Assembly (NCBI GenBank): GCA_963717215.1
Contig: CAVQVS010000001.1
Location: 1-64,000, forward strand
Source: Roseiarcus sp963717215
GTDB taxonomy: Bacteria > Pseudomonadota > Alphaproteobacteria > Rhizobiales > Beijerinckiaceae
Direction: 5' to 3'
Length of the DNA stretch: 64,000 nt
Position numbers and translations under genes: made by a program. The notes beneath the pieces were generated by a model. It had not been told where the DNA came from and made no database searches. It saw only the letters and a list, made by a program, of their open reading frames with translations. Positions 26,039-34,972 of the stretch are shown piece after piece (position 1 is the stretch's first letter; each line of letters opens with the position of its first letter).

Positions 26039-26596
26039 ATGGCGGGAAATCTGGACATCACCGGTTACGCCATCGTCTCGGACGACGACAAGATCGCGGG
26101 CGCCGACGGACTGACGCCGACCTCGCTGCGCAACGAAAAAGACTGGGAGCTCTACCAGCGGGCGCAGGAGGTTGCGAACCTCGTGGTGTTTGCGCGGCGC
26201 AGCCACGAACTCGAGCCCAACATCCACCGGAACGTCCGTCTTGTCGTCTCACGCGAGGCGCCGGGCCTCGAGCAGCGCCCGGACGGTTGGTGGTGGGACC
26301 CGCGCCGCGCGACCTGGGAAGAAGTCGTGGCCAAAATTTTGCCGAGGGGCGGGGTCGTCGCCGTGGGCGGCGGACAGGTGGTGTTCGATCTCTTCCTCAT
26401 GATCGGCTTTGACGGCTTTCACCTGTCGCGCGCGCATGGAATCATGCTTCCCGGCGGACGGTCGGTGTTCTCCGCCTGCGACGGCGGCGTGACCGCGGCA
26501 AGCGTGCTCGAACAGCACGGGCTCAAGCTTTCCAAAACGATGCCCCTCGATCCGACGCACAATGTCGAAATGACGATTTGGCGGCGCGGGCCTTAG
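26039..26596 (+). CDS. Dihydrofolate reductase / RibD C-terminal-like family protein
   Basis: The ATG at 26039 (MAGNLDITGYAIVSDDDKIA) gives 185 residues, the length of single-domain RibD-C/DHFR-like reductases. Visible features are GYAIVSDDDKIA at the nucleotide-binding strand, VVFARRSHELEPN resembling the GRKTyEs-x-P segment, and VVAVGGGQVVFDLFL resembling the GGaxLyxxfl motif. The reaction is probably NAD(P)H-dependent reduction; the substrate is unknown. The frame is open upstream to 25868, but homology-like sequence starts here. Confidence 0.65.
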   Translation: MAGNLDITGYAIVSDDDKIAGADGLTPTSLRNEKDWELYQRAQEVANLVVFARRSHELEPNIHRNVRLVVSREAPGLEQRPDGWWWDPRRATWEEVVAKILPRGGVVAVGGGQVVFDLFLMIGFDGFHLSRAHGIMLPGGRSVFSACDGGVTAASVLEQHGLKLSKTMPLDPTHNVEMTIWRRGP

Positions 26597-26620
26597 GCAG
26601 CGCTGTCTGTCATCGCGGTC

Positions 26621-26708
26621 GTCATTGCGAGCGAAGCGAAGCAATCCCATGGAACATAGGGCGCTTACGACTCTGGATCGCCGTGTCGCTTCGCTCCTCG
26701 CGATGACG
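26621..26708. repeat. 88-bp palindromic intergenic repeat, copy 1
   Basis: GTCATTGCGAGCGAAGCGAA at the left end is roughly the reverse complement of the right end (GTGTCGCTTCGCTCCTCGCG then ATGACG), giving a long imperfect hairpin. A second copy of the same 88-bp length occurs at 30636-30723. This type of GTCATTGCGAG palindrome is a common dispersed element in alphaproteobacteria. It lies between convergent genes. Confidence 0.8.
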
Positions 26709-26716
26709 GTTCTGCT

Positions 26717-27739
26717 TCACGCCCCCGGCAGATTGAAGGGCGTGATGATCTGAACCTGGGACGGTGGCGGGGGTGCGCTTTGCGGCACGACGCGATGCGC
26801 CTGCATCACGACGCGACACGCCGCGCGCAGGTCGGCGCGCAGGTCGTGATGCAGCACCGCCGAGATCTTCCGCTCGCGCAGCAGCGCAAGATTGTCGGCG
26901 TCGAGATCATGGCCGACAAACACGCGACACGTTCGCGACGTCGCGCGAAACGCCTCGACCACGGCGCGGTTTCCCCCGCCGATCGAATAAGCGCCGACGA
27001 TGTCGGGATTGGCGGCGAGCGCCTTGCGCACGAGTGCGCCGGTCGGCTGGTCGATGCCAAGACCTTCGCTCGCTTCGACGATGCCGAGATTGGGATAGCG
27101 CGTCCTGAGCGCCCGGCGGAATCCAATTTCCCGCTCCTCCTCGCCGCGAAACCGATTGCTGCTCAACGTCGCCAAAATCTTCGCCTTCGCGCCGCCGAGC
27201 CATTCGCCAATGAGATAGGCGGCCGTCTCGCCGGCCGCGCGGTTGTCCATGCCGACATAGGCGGCGCGGCGGCTGTTGGGGACATCGGTGACGAGCGTGA
27301 CGACGGGGATTGCACGCGCAACGACACGATCAACCGCGGCAACGATCTCAGGCTCATCGGGGGCTTTGAGAAAGAGGCCATGGGTTCCGCGCGCGCCGAT
27401 CCGGTCGATAAGCGCCGCGAGATCGGCGAGGCGCACGATTTCGCTGAAGTGGGTGCGCGCACGAAAGACCGCAGGCCGCAATGTCGGCATTTCATCTTCC
27501 AGGGCGCCCCGCACCGCCTCGGAGAAGCGGTCCGGCGCCTGCATGATGACGTCGACGACGAACTTGCGCCCCGTGAGGCCAGCCTGCTCGCTCTGCCCGC
27601 GCAATTCGCGAATTGCCTGCTTGACGCGCTCGGCGGTATGCCCGCGCACGCCGCCGCGCCTGTTGAGCACGCGATCGACGGTCGCCTCGCTTAAGGCCGC
27701 CTGGAGCGCGATTTCCTTGACGAGAAAGGGGTGGGCCAC
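26717..27739 (-). CDS. LacI-family transcriptional regulator
   Basis: In this 340-residue protein the N-terminal LacI helix-turn-helix reads VKEIALQAALSEATVDRVLN with the hinge NRRGGVRGHTAERVKQAI. A periplasmic-binding-protein-like sensor domain follows (VVTLVTDVPNSRRAAYVGMD, AYLIGEWLGGAKAKILATLS, PDIVGAYSIGGGNRAVVEAF), of the sugar/inositol ABC-binding type. It is divergent from the PhyH dioxygenase with 98 bp between, the usual arrangement for a local repressor, although no sugar transporter is present here. Confidence 0.87.
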   Translation of the reverse strand: MAHPFLVKEIALQAALSEATVDRVLNRRGGVRGHTAERVKQAIRELRGQSEQAGLTGRKFVVDVIMQAPDRFSEAVRGALEDEMPTLRPAVFRARTHFSEIVRLADLAALIDRIGARGTHGLFLKAPDEPEIVAAVDRVVARAIPVVTLVTDVPNSRRAAYVGMDNRAAGETAAYLIGEWLGGAKAKILATLSSNRFRGEEEREIGFRRALRTRYPNLGIVEASEGLGIDQPTGALVRKALAANPDIVGAYSIGGGNRAVVEAFRATSRTCRVFVGHDLDADNLALLRERKISAVLHHDLRADLRAACRVVMQAHRVVPQSAPPPPSQVQIITPFNLPGA

Positions 27740-27837
27740 AGGCGACGCTTGATGGGTTTTTGATGGTTCGGCGCAATAATCTTGCTGGTCTTCGCCCTTA
27801 TACTGAGCCCCAGAAACAATTGCACGGAGGAAAGCTC

Positions 27838-29031
27838 ATGAAGGACGACAACGCCAAACGCCTGAGAGCCAATCGGGTGTGGCTTACCGCCGATGCCTGC
27901 GACCTCGAAGAATTCAAGAGCCAGGTCGAGCGCTCGCTCAACCGCGCGGATTATCCCTTCGCCAGCGACGTCGTGTCGAACGTGCTCGTCTACGACGGGC
28001 TCGAGGCGCGCAAAGCCGCCGCTTCGCCCGAGTTGCGCAAGGAATTGCTGGCCGAATGGGTCGACGCCTTCACGGACGGCCCCGGCATCATCGCCATCCG
28101 CAACGCGTTCCCCGACTTGACCGCGATCGACAAGTCCAACGCGCATTACTGGGCGATCATCGAGGAAGAGCGCGCGAGCAACGTCGGCGGCGGCGACCAT
28201 TTCGCCAAGCCCGGCGCCAACGACCGCATCTGGAATGCGCTCGAGAAGCTGTGCCTGCGCGATCCTGCCGTCTTCGCTTCCTACTACGGCAACGCAATCA
28301 TCGCGCTCGTCAGCGAAGCATGGCTTGGGCCGTCCTATCAGATCACCTCGCAGCTCAACGTCGTCAATCCGGGCGGCGCGGCTCAGGTCGCGCACCGCGA
28401 CTATCATCTGGGCTTCCAGTCGGCGGAAGTGATCGAGCGCTTTCCCGTCCACGTCCAGCGGCTCTCGCCGGTGCTGACACTGCAGGGCGCGGTCGCGCAT
28501 TGCGACATGCCGATCGAGACCGGACCGACGCTCTATCTGCCGTTCTCGCAGAGCTACCTGCCCGGCTATATGGCGACGGCGCGGCCGGAGTTTCGCGATT
28601 ATTTCGACAAGCATCATGTCCAGCTGCCGCTAACCAAGGGCGACGCGGTGTTCTTCAATCCCGCGCTCTTCCACGCGGCGGGAACGAACCGCTCGAAGGA
28701 CGTGCGCCGCATCGCCAATCTCTTGCAGGTCTCCTCGGCCTTCGGCCGCGCGATGGAGAGCGTCGACCGGCTCAAGATGAGCCTGAAGCTTTATCCGGCG
28801 CTGAAAGATCTTCTGAGCGATCTAGCGATCATGGCGAGCGACGCCGACAACGCTATCGCAGCTTGCGCCGAAGGCTATTCCTTCCCGACCAATCTCGACC
28901 GCGACCCGCCGAAAGGCGGCCTCGCGCCGAAAACCCAGCAGGATTTGATGCGCCAGGCGCTCAAGGAGAACTGGCCGCCGGACGTGTTCAGCGAGGAGGC
29001 TGAAGCGCAGTCCGAGCGGAAGCTGACCTGA
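27838..29031 (+). CDS. Phytanoyl-CoA dioxygenase (PhyH) family protein
   Basis: This is a 397-residue protein from the ATG at 27838, preceded by CACGGAGGAAAG as ribosome binding site. It is a 2-oxoglutarate/Fe(II) dioxygenase by its facial triad: AQVAHRDYHLGFQ carries His and Asp, and AVFFNPALFHAAGTNRSKDV carries the distal His and the 2-oxoglutarate Arg. The GDAVFFNP-LFH pattern is the PhyH signature. The substrate is unknown; control by the divergent LacI regulator suggests a sugar, polyol or related compound. Confidence 0.82.
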   Translation: MKDDNAKRLRANRVWLTADACDLEEFKSQVERSLNRADYPFASDVVSNVLVYDGLEARKAAASPELRKELLAEWVDAFTDGPGIIAIRNAFPDLTAIDKSNAHYWAIIEEERASNVGGGDHFAKPGANDRIWNALEKLCLRDPAVFASYYGNAIIALVSEAWLGPSYQITSQLNVVNPGGAAQVAHRDYHLGFQSAEVIERFPVHVQRLSPVLTLQGAVAHCDMPIETGPTLYLPFSQSYLPGYMATARPEFRDYFDKHHVQLPLTKGDAVFFNPALFHAAGTNRSKDVRRIANLLQVSSAFGRAMESVDRLKMSLKLYPALKDLLSDLAIMASDADNAIAACAEGYSFPTNLDRDPPKGGLAPKTQQDLMRQALKENWPPDVFSEEAEAQSERKLT

Positions 29032-29153
29032 GGGCCGCTGTCGCGGGATAGCTACGAGAGGTGACCGGGTGAGCGCGCGCGCCTTTGCGCGCGGGCGCCC
29101 GCTTCTGCTAGAGCCACGCGCTCGATCCAATCCTCGCTTCGAGCTCCCCGCAA

Positions 29154-30581
29154 ATGTCCACGGTTATCACCCGCTTCGCGCCTTCGCCGACCGGCTTCCT
29201 GCATATCGGCGGCGCGCGCACGGCTTTGTTCAACTGGCTCTACGCCAAGCGCTTCGGCGGCACACTCCTGCTCCGCATCGAGGACACCGATCGCGAGCGC
29301 TCGACGCAAGGAGCGGTCGACGCAATTCTTGATGGCCTGAAGTGGCTCGGGCTCGACTGGGACGGCGAGGCGATCAGCCAGTTTCAGCGCGCCGAACGCC
29401 ATCGCGAGGTCGCCGAGCAGCTGCTGGCGTCGGGGGGCGCCTATCGCTGTTACGCGAGCGTCGAAGAGCTTGAGCAAATGCGCCAGAAGGCCCGCCTCGA
29501 GGGCAAGCCGATGCGCTACGACGGCCGCTGGCGCGACCGTGATCCGGCGGAGGCGCCCGCGGGCGTCAAGCCCGTGATCCGCCTGCGCGCCGCCCAAGAG
29601 GGCGAAACGATCATCGACGACAAGGTGCAGGGCAAGGTCGTCTTCGCCAACAAGGATCTCGACGATCTCGTGCTGCTGCGCTCGGACGGCAATCCGACCT
29701 ACATGCTCGCCGTCGTCGTCGACGACCATGACATGGGGGTGACGCACATCATTCGCGGCGACGATCATCTCACCAACGCCGCGCGGCAGACACAGATCTA
29801 TCAGGCGCTCGGCTGGGACGTGCCGATCATGGCGCATATCCCCCTCATTCATGGGCCGGACGGGGCCAAACTCTCCAAGCGCCACGGCGCGCTCGGCGTC
29901 GACGCCTACCGCGCCCTCGGCTATCTGCCGGTTGCGCTACGCAACTATCTGGCGCGGCTCGGGTGGAGCCAGGGCGACAAGGAATTCTTCTCCACCGAAG
30001 AGCTGATCGACGCCTTCGATCTCGGCGCGATTGGCCGCTCGCCATCGCGCTTCGACTTCGCCAAGCTCGAGAACGTCAACGGACATTATATGCGCGCCGC
30101 GAGCGACGACGAGCTGTTCAAGGCGCTGATCGACGCCCTCCCTTATCTGCCGGGCGGCCCGGAGGTCGCGGCCAAGCTCGACGCGCAGACACGCGCCCAG
30201 CTTCGCGCCGCGATGCCAGGCTTGAAGGAGCGCGCCAAGACCCTGGTCGAATTGCTGGACGGCGCCGGCTTCCTGTTCGCGACGCGGCCACTCAACATGG
30301 ATGCGAAAGCCGAGGAGATTCTCGCCCGCGCCGGGCGCCTTCATCTCAAGAATCTGCTGCCGCGCCTGACTGCGCTCACGGAGTGGACGGCGGCAGGCGC
30401 GGAGGCCGTCGTGCGCGCCTACGCGGAAGAGGAAGGCGCAAAACTCGGAATCGTCGCTCAGCCGTTGCGCGCGGCCCTGACCGGTCGCTCCACCTCGCCA
30501 GGCATCTTTGATGTGCTCGCGGTGCTCGGGCGCGAGGAGAGCCTCGAGCGGATCGCGGATCAGGCGGAGATCGCGAACTGA
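29154..30581 (+). CDS. gltX: Glutamyl-tRNA synthetase
   Basis: This 475-residue class I synthetase charges tRNA(Glu). The HIGH-type motif is FAPSPTGFLHIGGARTALFN and the KMSKS-type motif is GAKLSKRHGALGVDAYRALG. RIEDTDRERSTQ and the MAHIPLIHGPDG segment are also standard. There are no zinc-binding Cys in the connective domain. Alphaproteobacteria often carry two gltX genes, and this window shows one. Confidence 0.95.
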   Translation: MSTVITRFAPSPTGFLHIGGARTALFNWLYAKRFGGTLLLRIEDTDRERSTQGAVDAILDGLKWLGLDWDGEAISQFQRAERHREVAEQLLASGGAYRCYASVEELEQMRQKARLEGKPMRYDGRWRDRDPAEAPAGVKPVIRLRAAQEGETIIDDKVQGKVVFANKDLDDLVLLRSDGNPTYMLAVVVDDHDMGVTHIIRGDDHLTNAARQTQIYQALGWDVPIMAHIPLIHGPDGAKLSKRHGALGVDAYRALGYLPVALRNYLARLGWSQGDKEFFSTEELIDAFDLGAIGRSPSRFDFAKLENVNGHYMRAASDDELFKALIDALPYLPGGPEVAAKLDAQTRAQLRAAMPGLKERAKTLVELLDGAGFLFATRPLNMDAKAEEILARAGRLHLKNLLPRLTALTEWTAAGAEAVVRAYAEEEGAKLGIVAQPLRAALTGRSTSPGIFDVLAVLGREESLERIADQAEIAN

Positions 30582-30635
30582 CTGGATGGCCACCGCGGCT
30601 CGGCGCCAGAGGCACGGCGCTTGGATGGCGTATTC

Positions 30636-30723
30636 GTCACTGCGAGGAGCAAAGCGACGCACTCCAGAGGCGGTGGAGCGCTCTACCTTCCCTGGATCGC
30701 GTCGCTTAACGTTCGCGATGACG
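30636..30723. repeat. 88-bp palindromic intergenic repeat, copy 2
   Basis: GTCACTGCGAGGAGCAAAGC at the left and GTCGCTTAACGTTCGCGATG then ACG at the right match copy 1 at 26621-26708 in both ends and total length (88 bp), with divergence in the middle. It lies between gltX and the convergent CHASE2-cyclase gene. Confidence 0.75.
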
Positions 30724-30769
30724 ATCCCGTTTCGACCGTCTTGCATCGTGCGGGTGCGCGATCGGCGGC

Positions 30770-32638
30770 TCACCTTCGGGTGCGAACCGGCAGATCGCCC
30801 GCTCGGCCGCGGATCGAAACGGTGACCGGCGTGTAAAGCCCCGGATCGAAATTCGCCGCCGCCGCCGTCGCGCCTGCAGCTTGGAAAAGATCCTCCGTAA
30901 CGACAACACGGCAATGCTGCTGCTTCGCGACTTCCAGAAGGCGGCTCGCAACGTTGACCGTATCGCCCGTCGCCGTGATCTGCTGTTGGGTAGGCGAACC
31001 GAGCCGGGACAGGATAACGGGGCCAAAATGCAGCCCGATCCGGAAGTCCAGACGTTCCCGCGCCGCAGGCGCCAGTTCGGCCAACCAAGCGGTCATCGAC
31101 TGGTGAAGCGCCTCGACAGTGGCAAGCGCCCGCGCGGCGTCGTCGGGTCGCGGCTTCGGCAAACCGAACACGGCCAGCACGCCATCGCCCATGTAATTGA
31201 TGACGACGCCCCCGTGCGCGGTGACCTCGCCCTCGACGAGGGTCTGCATCGCGCCGAAAAGATCGCGCGTCCATTCGGGCCCGAGCGCCTCGGAGACCCC
31301 TGTCGACCCGGACAGGTCGACAAACATCACGGCGACATCCTGGCGGACCGGCTTTTCCAGAAAATCGGGCTCCCTCTGAAGCTGATCGAGAAGAAGCGGC
31401 GACTGAAACCTGGCCAGCGTCGAATTCTCGGCGGCAATTTTCTTGCCCTCGCGGCGCTCGACAATCGACCGGACCGCAGCGAAGCCGACTGTCAGCGGCA
31501 CGACCGACGCGAGCGGCGCGGCGACGCCGAGCCAATAGCCATTGACGAAGGCGAGAAAGACTCCTCCGACCCAAAGGGCGAACAAGAGGCTCGCGAGAGC
31601 GAGCCCAGTCGCCGCCCCCTGCATCGCCATGAGCGCGATCATGAGAACTGGAAGGGCAATCGCTACGGCTGCATCGAGGCGGCGGGTCGATGGCGTCCGC
31701 GCCAACCCGTCGCCGGCCATGAGATTGCCGATTGCGGTGGCGAAGACTTCTGCGCCCGGCGCAACGCGATCGAACGGCGTCGCAAACGAGTCGGAAGCGC
31801 CTTTCGCGGTAACGCCGATAATGACGACTTTGCCACGGAGCGCCTCCGGGTCGAGTCCTCCTCGGAGAACCTGAAATGCGCTGATGCGCCTGAAACTTCC
31901 CGCGGGCCCGTAGAAGCGCAACGGCATGTGATAGCCGAGGTCCATCGGCCTCGACTGCCCCGCGATTTCGATCCGGTTCGGGCTAAAGACCGGCTGGGCC
32001 CCTAGTCCCTGGGACGCGGCGGCAAGCGCGAAGGAAGGAGCCACACCGTCCGGCGTTTCATAGATCATCGGAATGTAACGAGGCACGCCGCTCTTATCTG
32101 TCGAAACGTTGGCAAGGCCCGCCTGGGCCGCATCGCGGATCGGGGCGATCGGCCAGAGAACGGAGGAGGGCTTCGGCGCCAAGGCCAGATCGCCCGGTTG
32201 GACTGTTGCGTTCGAGGGATCGACCGCATCGAAATTGCCGATCGCAGCGACGACAGCCGGCCCCGCCTTGAGCGCGTTGGCGAGTTCTGTGTCTGCGTCC
32301 GTATTCCGTGGGTTGAGGAACGCGATATCGATCGCGATCGATCGGGGATGAAAACCGACCAACGCCCGCACGAGGCGCGCCATCATTTCGCGCGTCGGCG
32401 CATCGCTTCGCGCTTCGCTGAGCGCCTCGTCGTCAATCGCGACAATAACCACGCTCGATGGCGCGGGACGCGCCCCGGCAAGAAGAAAGCGCCAGTCGAG
32501 AGTCAGGTTCTCTATTCGGTCCAGGGGCGAAGCGACGCCGTCAATCTCCTGCGCGCCCAGAACGGCGCCGACGACGAGCGCCGCAGCCAGGAAGGCGCCG
32601 GTCAGGAGCCGGGAAGGTCCCGGCCGCTTGGTCGCCAT
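30770..32638 (-). CDS. CHASE2-domain class III adenylate/guanylate cyclase
   Basis: In this 622-residue membrane protein an N-terminal TM helix precedes a CHASE2 extracytoplasmic sensor (about 35-325; VVIVAIDDEALSEA, RSIAIDIAFLNPRN, RGKVVIIGVTAKGASDSFAT). Three closely spaced TM helices follow, then a C-terminal cyclase domain (from about 430). The cyclase has VAVMFVDLSGSTGVSEALG, VVINYMGDGVLAVFGLPKP and ATGDTVNVASRLLEVAKQQH, so both metal Asp and the catalytic Asn/Arg are present. It starts directly at the stop of the upstream FecR-like gene (TGAATG), indicating a two-gene sensory operon. Confidence 0.9.
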   Translation of the reverse strand: MATKRPGPSRLLTGAFLAAALVVGAVLGAQEIDGVASPLDRIENLTLDWRFLLAGARPAPSSVVIVAIDDEALSEARSDAPTREMMARLVRALVGFHPRSIAIDIAFLNPRNTDADTELANALKAGPAVVAAIGNFDAVDPSNATVQPGDLALAPKPSSVLWPIAPIRDAAQAGLANVSTDKSGVPRYIPMIYETPDGVAPSFALAAASQGLGAQPVFSPNRIEIAGQSRPMDLGYHMPLRFYGPAGSFRRISAFQVLRGGLDPEALRGKVVIIGVTAKGASDSFATPFDRVAPGAEVFATAIGNLMAGDGLARTPSTRRLDAAVAIALPVLMIALMAMQGAATGLALASLLFALWVGGVFLAFVNGYWLGVAAPLASVVPLTVGFAAVRSIVERREGKKIAAENSTLARFQSPLLLDQLQREPDFLEKPVRQDVAVMFVDLSGSTGVSEALGPEWTRDLFGAMQTLVEGEVTAHGGVVINYMGDGVLAVFGLPKPRPDDAARALATVEALHQSMTAWLAELAPAARERLDFRIGLHFGPVILSRLGSPTQQQITATGDTVNVASRLLEVAKQQHCRVVVTEDLFQAAGATAAAANFDPGLYTPVTVSIRGRAGDLPVRTRR

Positions 32639-33193
32639 TCACTCTCCGAAACGCGCGAGCAGCGCCCGCTTTCTGGCCTCGCCCCAGGTTTTCTGGACGG
32701 TCGACGTATCAGCGGGAGTGATATCGACACCCTCCCCCTCCGTAACAATGACATACTGGTTCAGGCGGCGGTTGGTCACCCCCACTGAGCCGTCTATGAC
32801 CAGAACAGACGTGCGGGCTTTCGCGACATCCACAGCCCATTCCGTGCCGCGGACCGCCGCAATGGCGAGCGGGGTTAGAATCTGAAAGTTCTGGCCCCAT
32901 CGGGCTGGCTGAAACTCAATCAGCAACGCGCCCTCGTCGAGACGAACTCCGACCGGGAGCGGGTCGCCCTTTTTGTACAGCGCCTGATAGCGGGCGCCTT
33001 GCGCCGGACGAACCGTCAGGGTTGCGCCGCACTGCAGGATCTTTTCGGACGGCATCTTCTCATTGGGCACGAGCGCGCAGGCGCCGGCGGCCCGGGCAGG
33101 CGGCGGCCCAGCAATCGCCGCTGCGAATAAAGCGGCAGCCGCGAGTGCCGTCCGGAGAAAGCCGCACCCCTTTGTCCGATGGTTGTTCGACAT
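32639..33193 (-). CDS. Exported FecR-domain protein
   Basis: The ATG at 33193 gives 184 residues with a Sec signal peptide (LRTALAAAALFAAAIAG). The mature part carries a FecR-type beta domain: FQILTPLAIAAVRGTEWAVD and TSVLVIDGSVGVTNRRLNQY, the typical T-x-A-A-V-R-G-T signature. It sits in the periplasm and probably works with the CHASE2 cyclase encoded immediately downstream. FecR-domain proteins are often encoded beside CHASE2 cyclases. Confidence 0.82.
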   Translation of the reverse strand: MSNNHRTKGCGFLRTALAAAALFAAAIAGPPPARAAGACALVPNEKMPSEKILQCGATLTVRPAQGARYQALYKKGDPLPVGVRLDEGALLIEFQPARWGQNFQILTPLAIAAVRGTEWAVDVAKARTSVLVIDGSVGVTNRRLNQYVIVTEGEGVDITPADTSTVQKTWGEARKRALLARFGE

Positions 33194-33693
33194 GGACGGT
33201 CGCTCCCCGCCGATTGTTCGCCCTTTATCGAGGCGCCTTACGAGACGGCTCCCAAGAAGCGCCGCGACGGCGGGCGAACTCGCTTCCGGCCTCCGTTGGC
33301 TTGCAAAGGTAGCTATCCCCAGTCGGAGAGACTTGTCGAGCGTCTCACTCAGGCAAGGTCTAGGCAATTCTACGCGCGATGCAAACATAGTAAGAGCGCC
33401 CCGACATGGACCTTCCTCTTGACAATGTTCCTGTTATGTTCCAGCCGGGATATAGCGATGGTCGGCGTGAGTCGCGTTTTGGGCGCCACATTTCCGACGA
33501 ATGAGTGATGGCGCGGGGTTAGGTCTTGTGCCTTCGAGTGGCCGACGTTCTTGCGGGCGCCGGCTTTCCCTCGAGTGTGGAAGGAAAGAGGCTGGATTCA
33601 AACATCAAGGTTGCGGCGCAATGCGGGTGCAATTGCGGCGCGAAGACATGATGCTAAAGCCTTGCAGCGGCGAGGGCGGGCGGGAGAAATGAT
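33194..33693. other. 500-bp intergenic region without a recognisable gene
   Basis: This stretch separates the divergent FecR-like gene and glutamate dehydrogenase and should hold both promoters. A perfect TTGACA hexamer lies at 33419-33424, but no well-spaced -10 follows. The short frames here do not resemble proteins. Confidence 0.5.
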
Positions 33694-34956
33694 GTGAGCA
33701 GCCTCTTTACCGGCCCCGTGTTCGAAATGGCGCGCGATCAGCTTACCGTCATCGGTGATCATCTGGGCATCGCCGAGGACGAACGCGACTGGCTGCTCTA
33801 TCCCAAGCGCGCGATCGTCGTCACCTGCCCGGTCCGCATGGAGGACAATCGGACGCAGGTGTTCATTGGCTACCGCGTGCAGCATCATCTGGCGCTTGGT
33901 CCCGCCAAGGGCGGCACGCGCTTCGCCCCTAATGTCGACATAAGCGAAATCGCAGCGCTCGCCATCTGGATGAGCTGGAAATGCGCGCTCGCGGACCTTC
34001 CCTTTGGCGGCGGCAAGGGCGGCGTCGCGGTCGACCCGCGTGCGCTCCGGCCCAAGGAGCTCGAGAACCTCAGTCGCCGCTACATGCAGGAGATGATCCC
34101 GTTCGTCGGGCCGCGGACAGATGTGATGGCGCCGGACATGGGCACGAACGAGCAGGTGATGGCCTGGTTCATGGACACCTATTCCATGTATCAGGGCGTG
34201 ACGGTGCCAGAGATCGTGACTGGGAAGCCGGTCGGCTCCGGCGGAACGCTGGGCCGGCGCGAGGCGACCGGTCACGGCGTCGCCTTCCTGGCCTTTCGCG
34301 CGCTCGACGCCTTGGACATCGCGCCGGCCAAGGCGACCGCGATCATTCAGGGCTTCGGCAACGTCGGCTCCCATGCCGCGCTCGGGCTCGCGGCGCGTGG
34401 AGTGAAGGTGATCGGCGTCAGCGATCATTCTGTCGCCTATTACGACCCGAAAGGCTTCGACGTGAAAGCGCTCGCCGCGCACGCCGGGCGAAACGGCGAA
34501 CTGGCCGGCTATTCAAGTGAAGCCACAATCCCGCCGCGCACTTTGCTCGAGCAGCCCTGCGACGTTCTTGCGCCGTGCGCGATCGAGCGGGTGATTGACG
34601 CCGACCTCGCGCGGCGCCTGCGTTGCCGCGTCATCGCCGAAGGCGCGAACGGTCCCACCACCCCCGAGGCCGATCGCGTGCTCGCCGAACGCAACGACCG
34701 GATCTTCGTCATTCCCGATATTCTCTGCAACGCGGGCGGTGTGATCGTCAGCTATTTCGAGTGGGTTCAGGATCTGCAGCAATATTTCTGGTCGCGCGAG
34801 GAGGTGATGGACCGGCTGGAGCGCGCCCTCGACCGCTCGTGGGCGATGGTCGTCGCCCGCGCCAAGCGCGACGGGGTCTCCAATCGCACGGCCGCCATGG
34901 CGATCGGGGTCGAGCGGGTGGTGAAGGCCAAGCAGATGCGCGGGCTGTTCCCGTAG
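33694..34956 (+). CDS. Glu/Leu/Phe/Val dehydrogenase family, glutamate dehydrogenase
   Basis: This 420-residue protein starts with GTG at 33694 behind GGGAG. It has the N-terminal dehydrogenase domain with the catalytic Lys in ADLPFGGGKGGVAVDPRAL and substrate-site GPAKGGTRFAPN, then a Rossmann domain with ATAIIQGFGNVGSHAALGLA and AEGANGPTTPEAD. Length and motifs match small hexameric glutamate dehydrogenases that interconvert glutamate and 2-oxoglutarate. Coenzyme preference cannot be told by eye. It is monocistronic as far as can be seen. Confidence 0.9.
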   Translation: MSSLFTGPVFEMARDQLTVIGDHLGIAEDERDWLLYPKRAIVVTCPVRMEDNRTQVFIGYRVQHHLALGPAKGGTRFAPNVDISEIAALAIWMSWKCALADLPFGGGKGGVAVDPRALRPKELENLSRRYMQEMIPFVGPRTDVMAPDMGTNEQVMAWFMDTYSMYQGVTVPEIVTGKPVGSGGTLGRREATGHGVAFLAFRALDALDIAPAKATAIIQGFGNVGSHAALGLAARGVKVIGVSDHSVAYYDPKGFDVKALAAHAGRNGELAGYSSEATIPPRTLLEQPCDVLAPCAIERVIDADLARRLRCRVIAEGANGPTTPEADRVLAERNDRIFVIPDILCNAGGVIVSYFEWVQDLQQYFWSREEVMDRLERALDRSWAMVVARAKRDGVSNRTAAMAIGVERVVKAKQMRGLFP

Positions 34957-34972
34957 GCCTTGCGGCGCCGCC

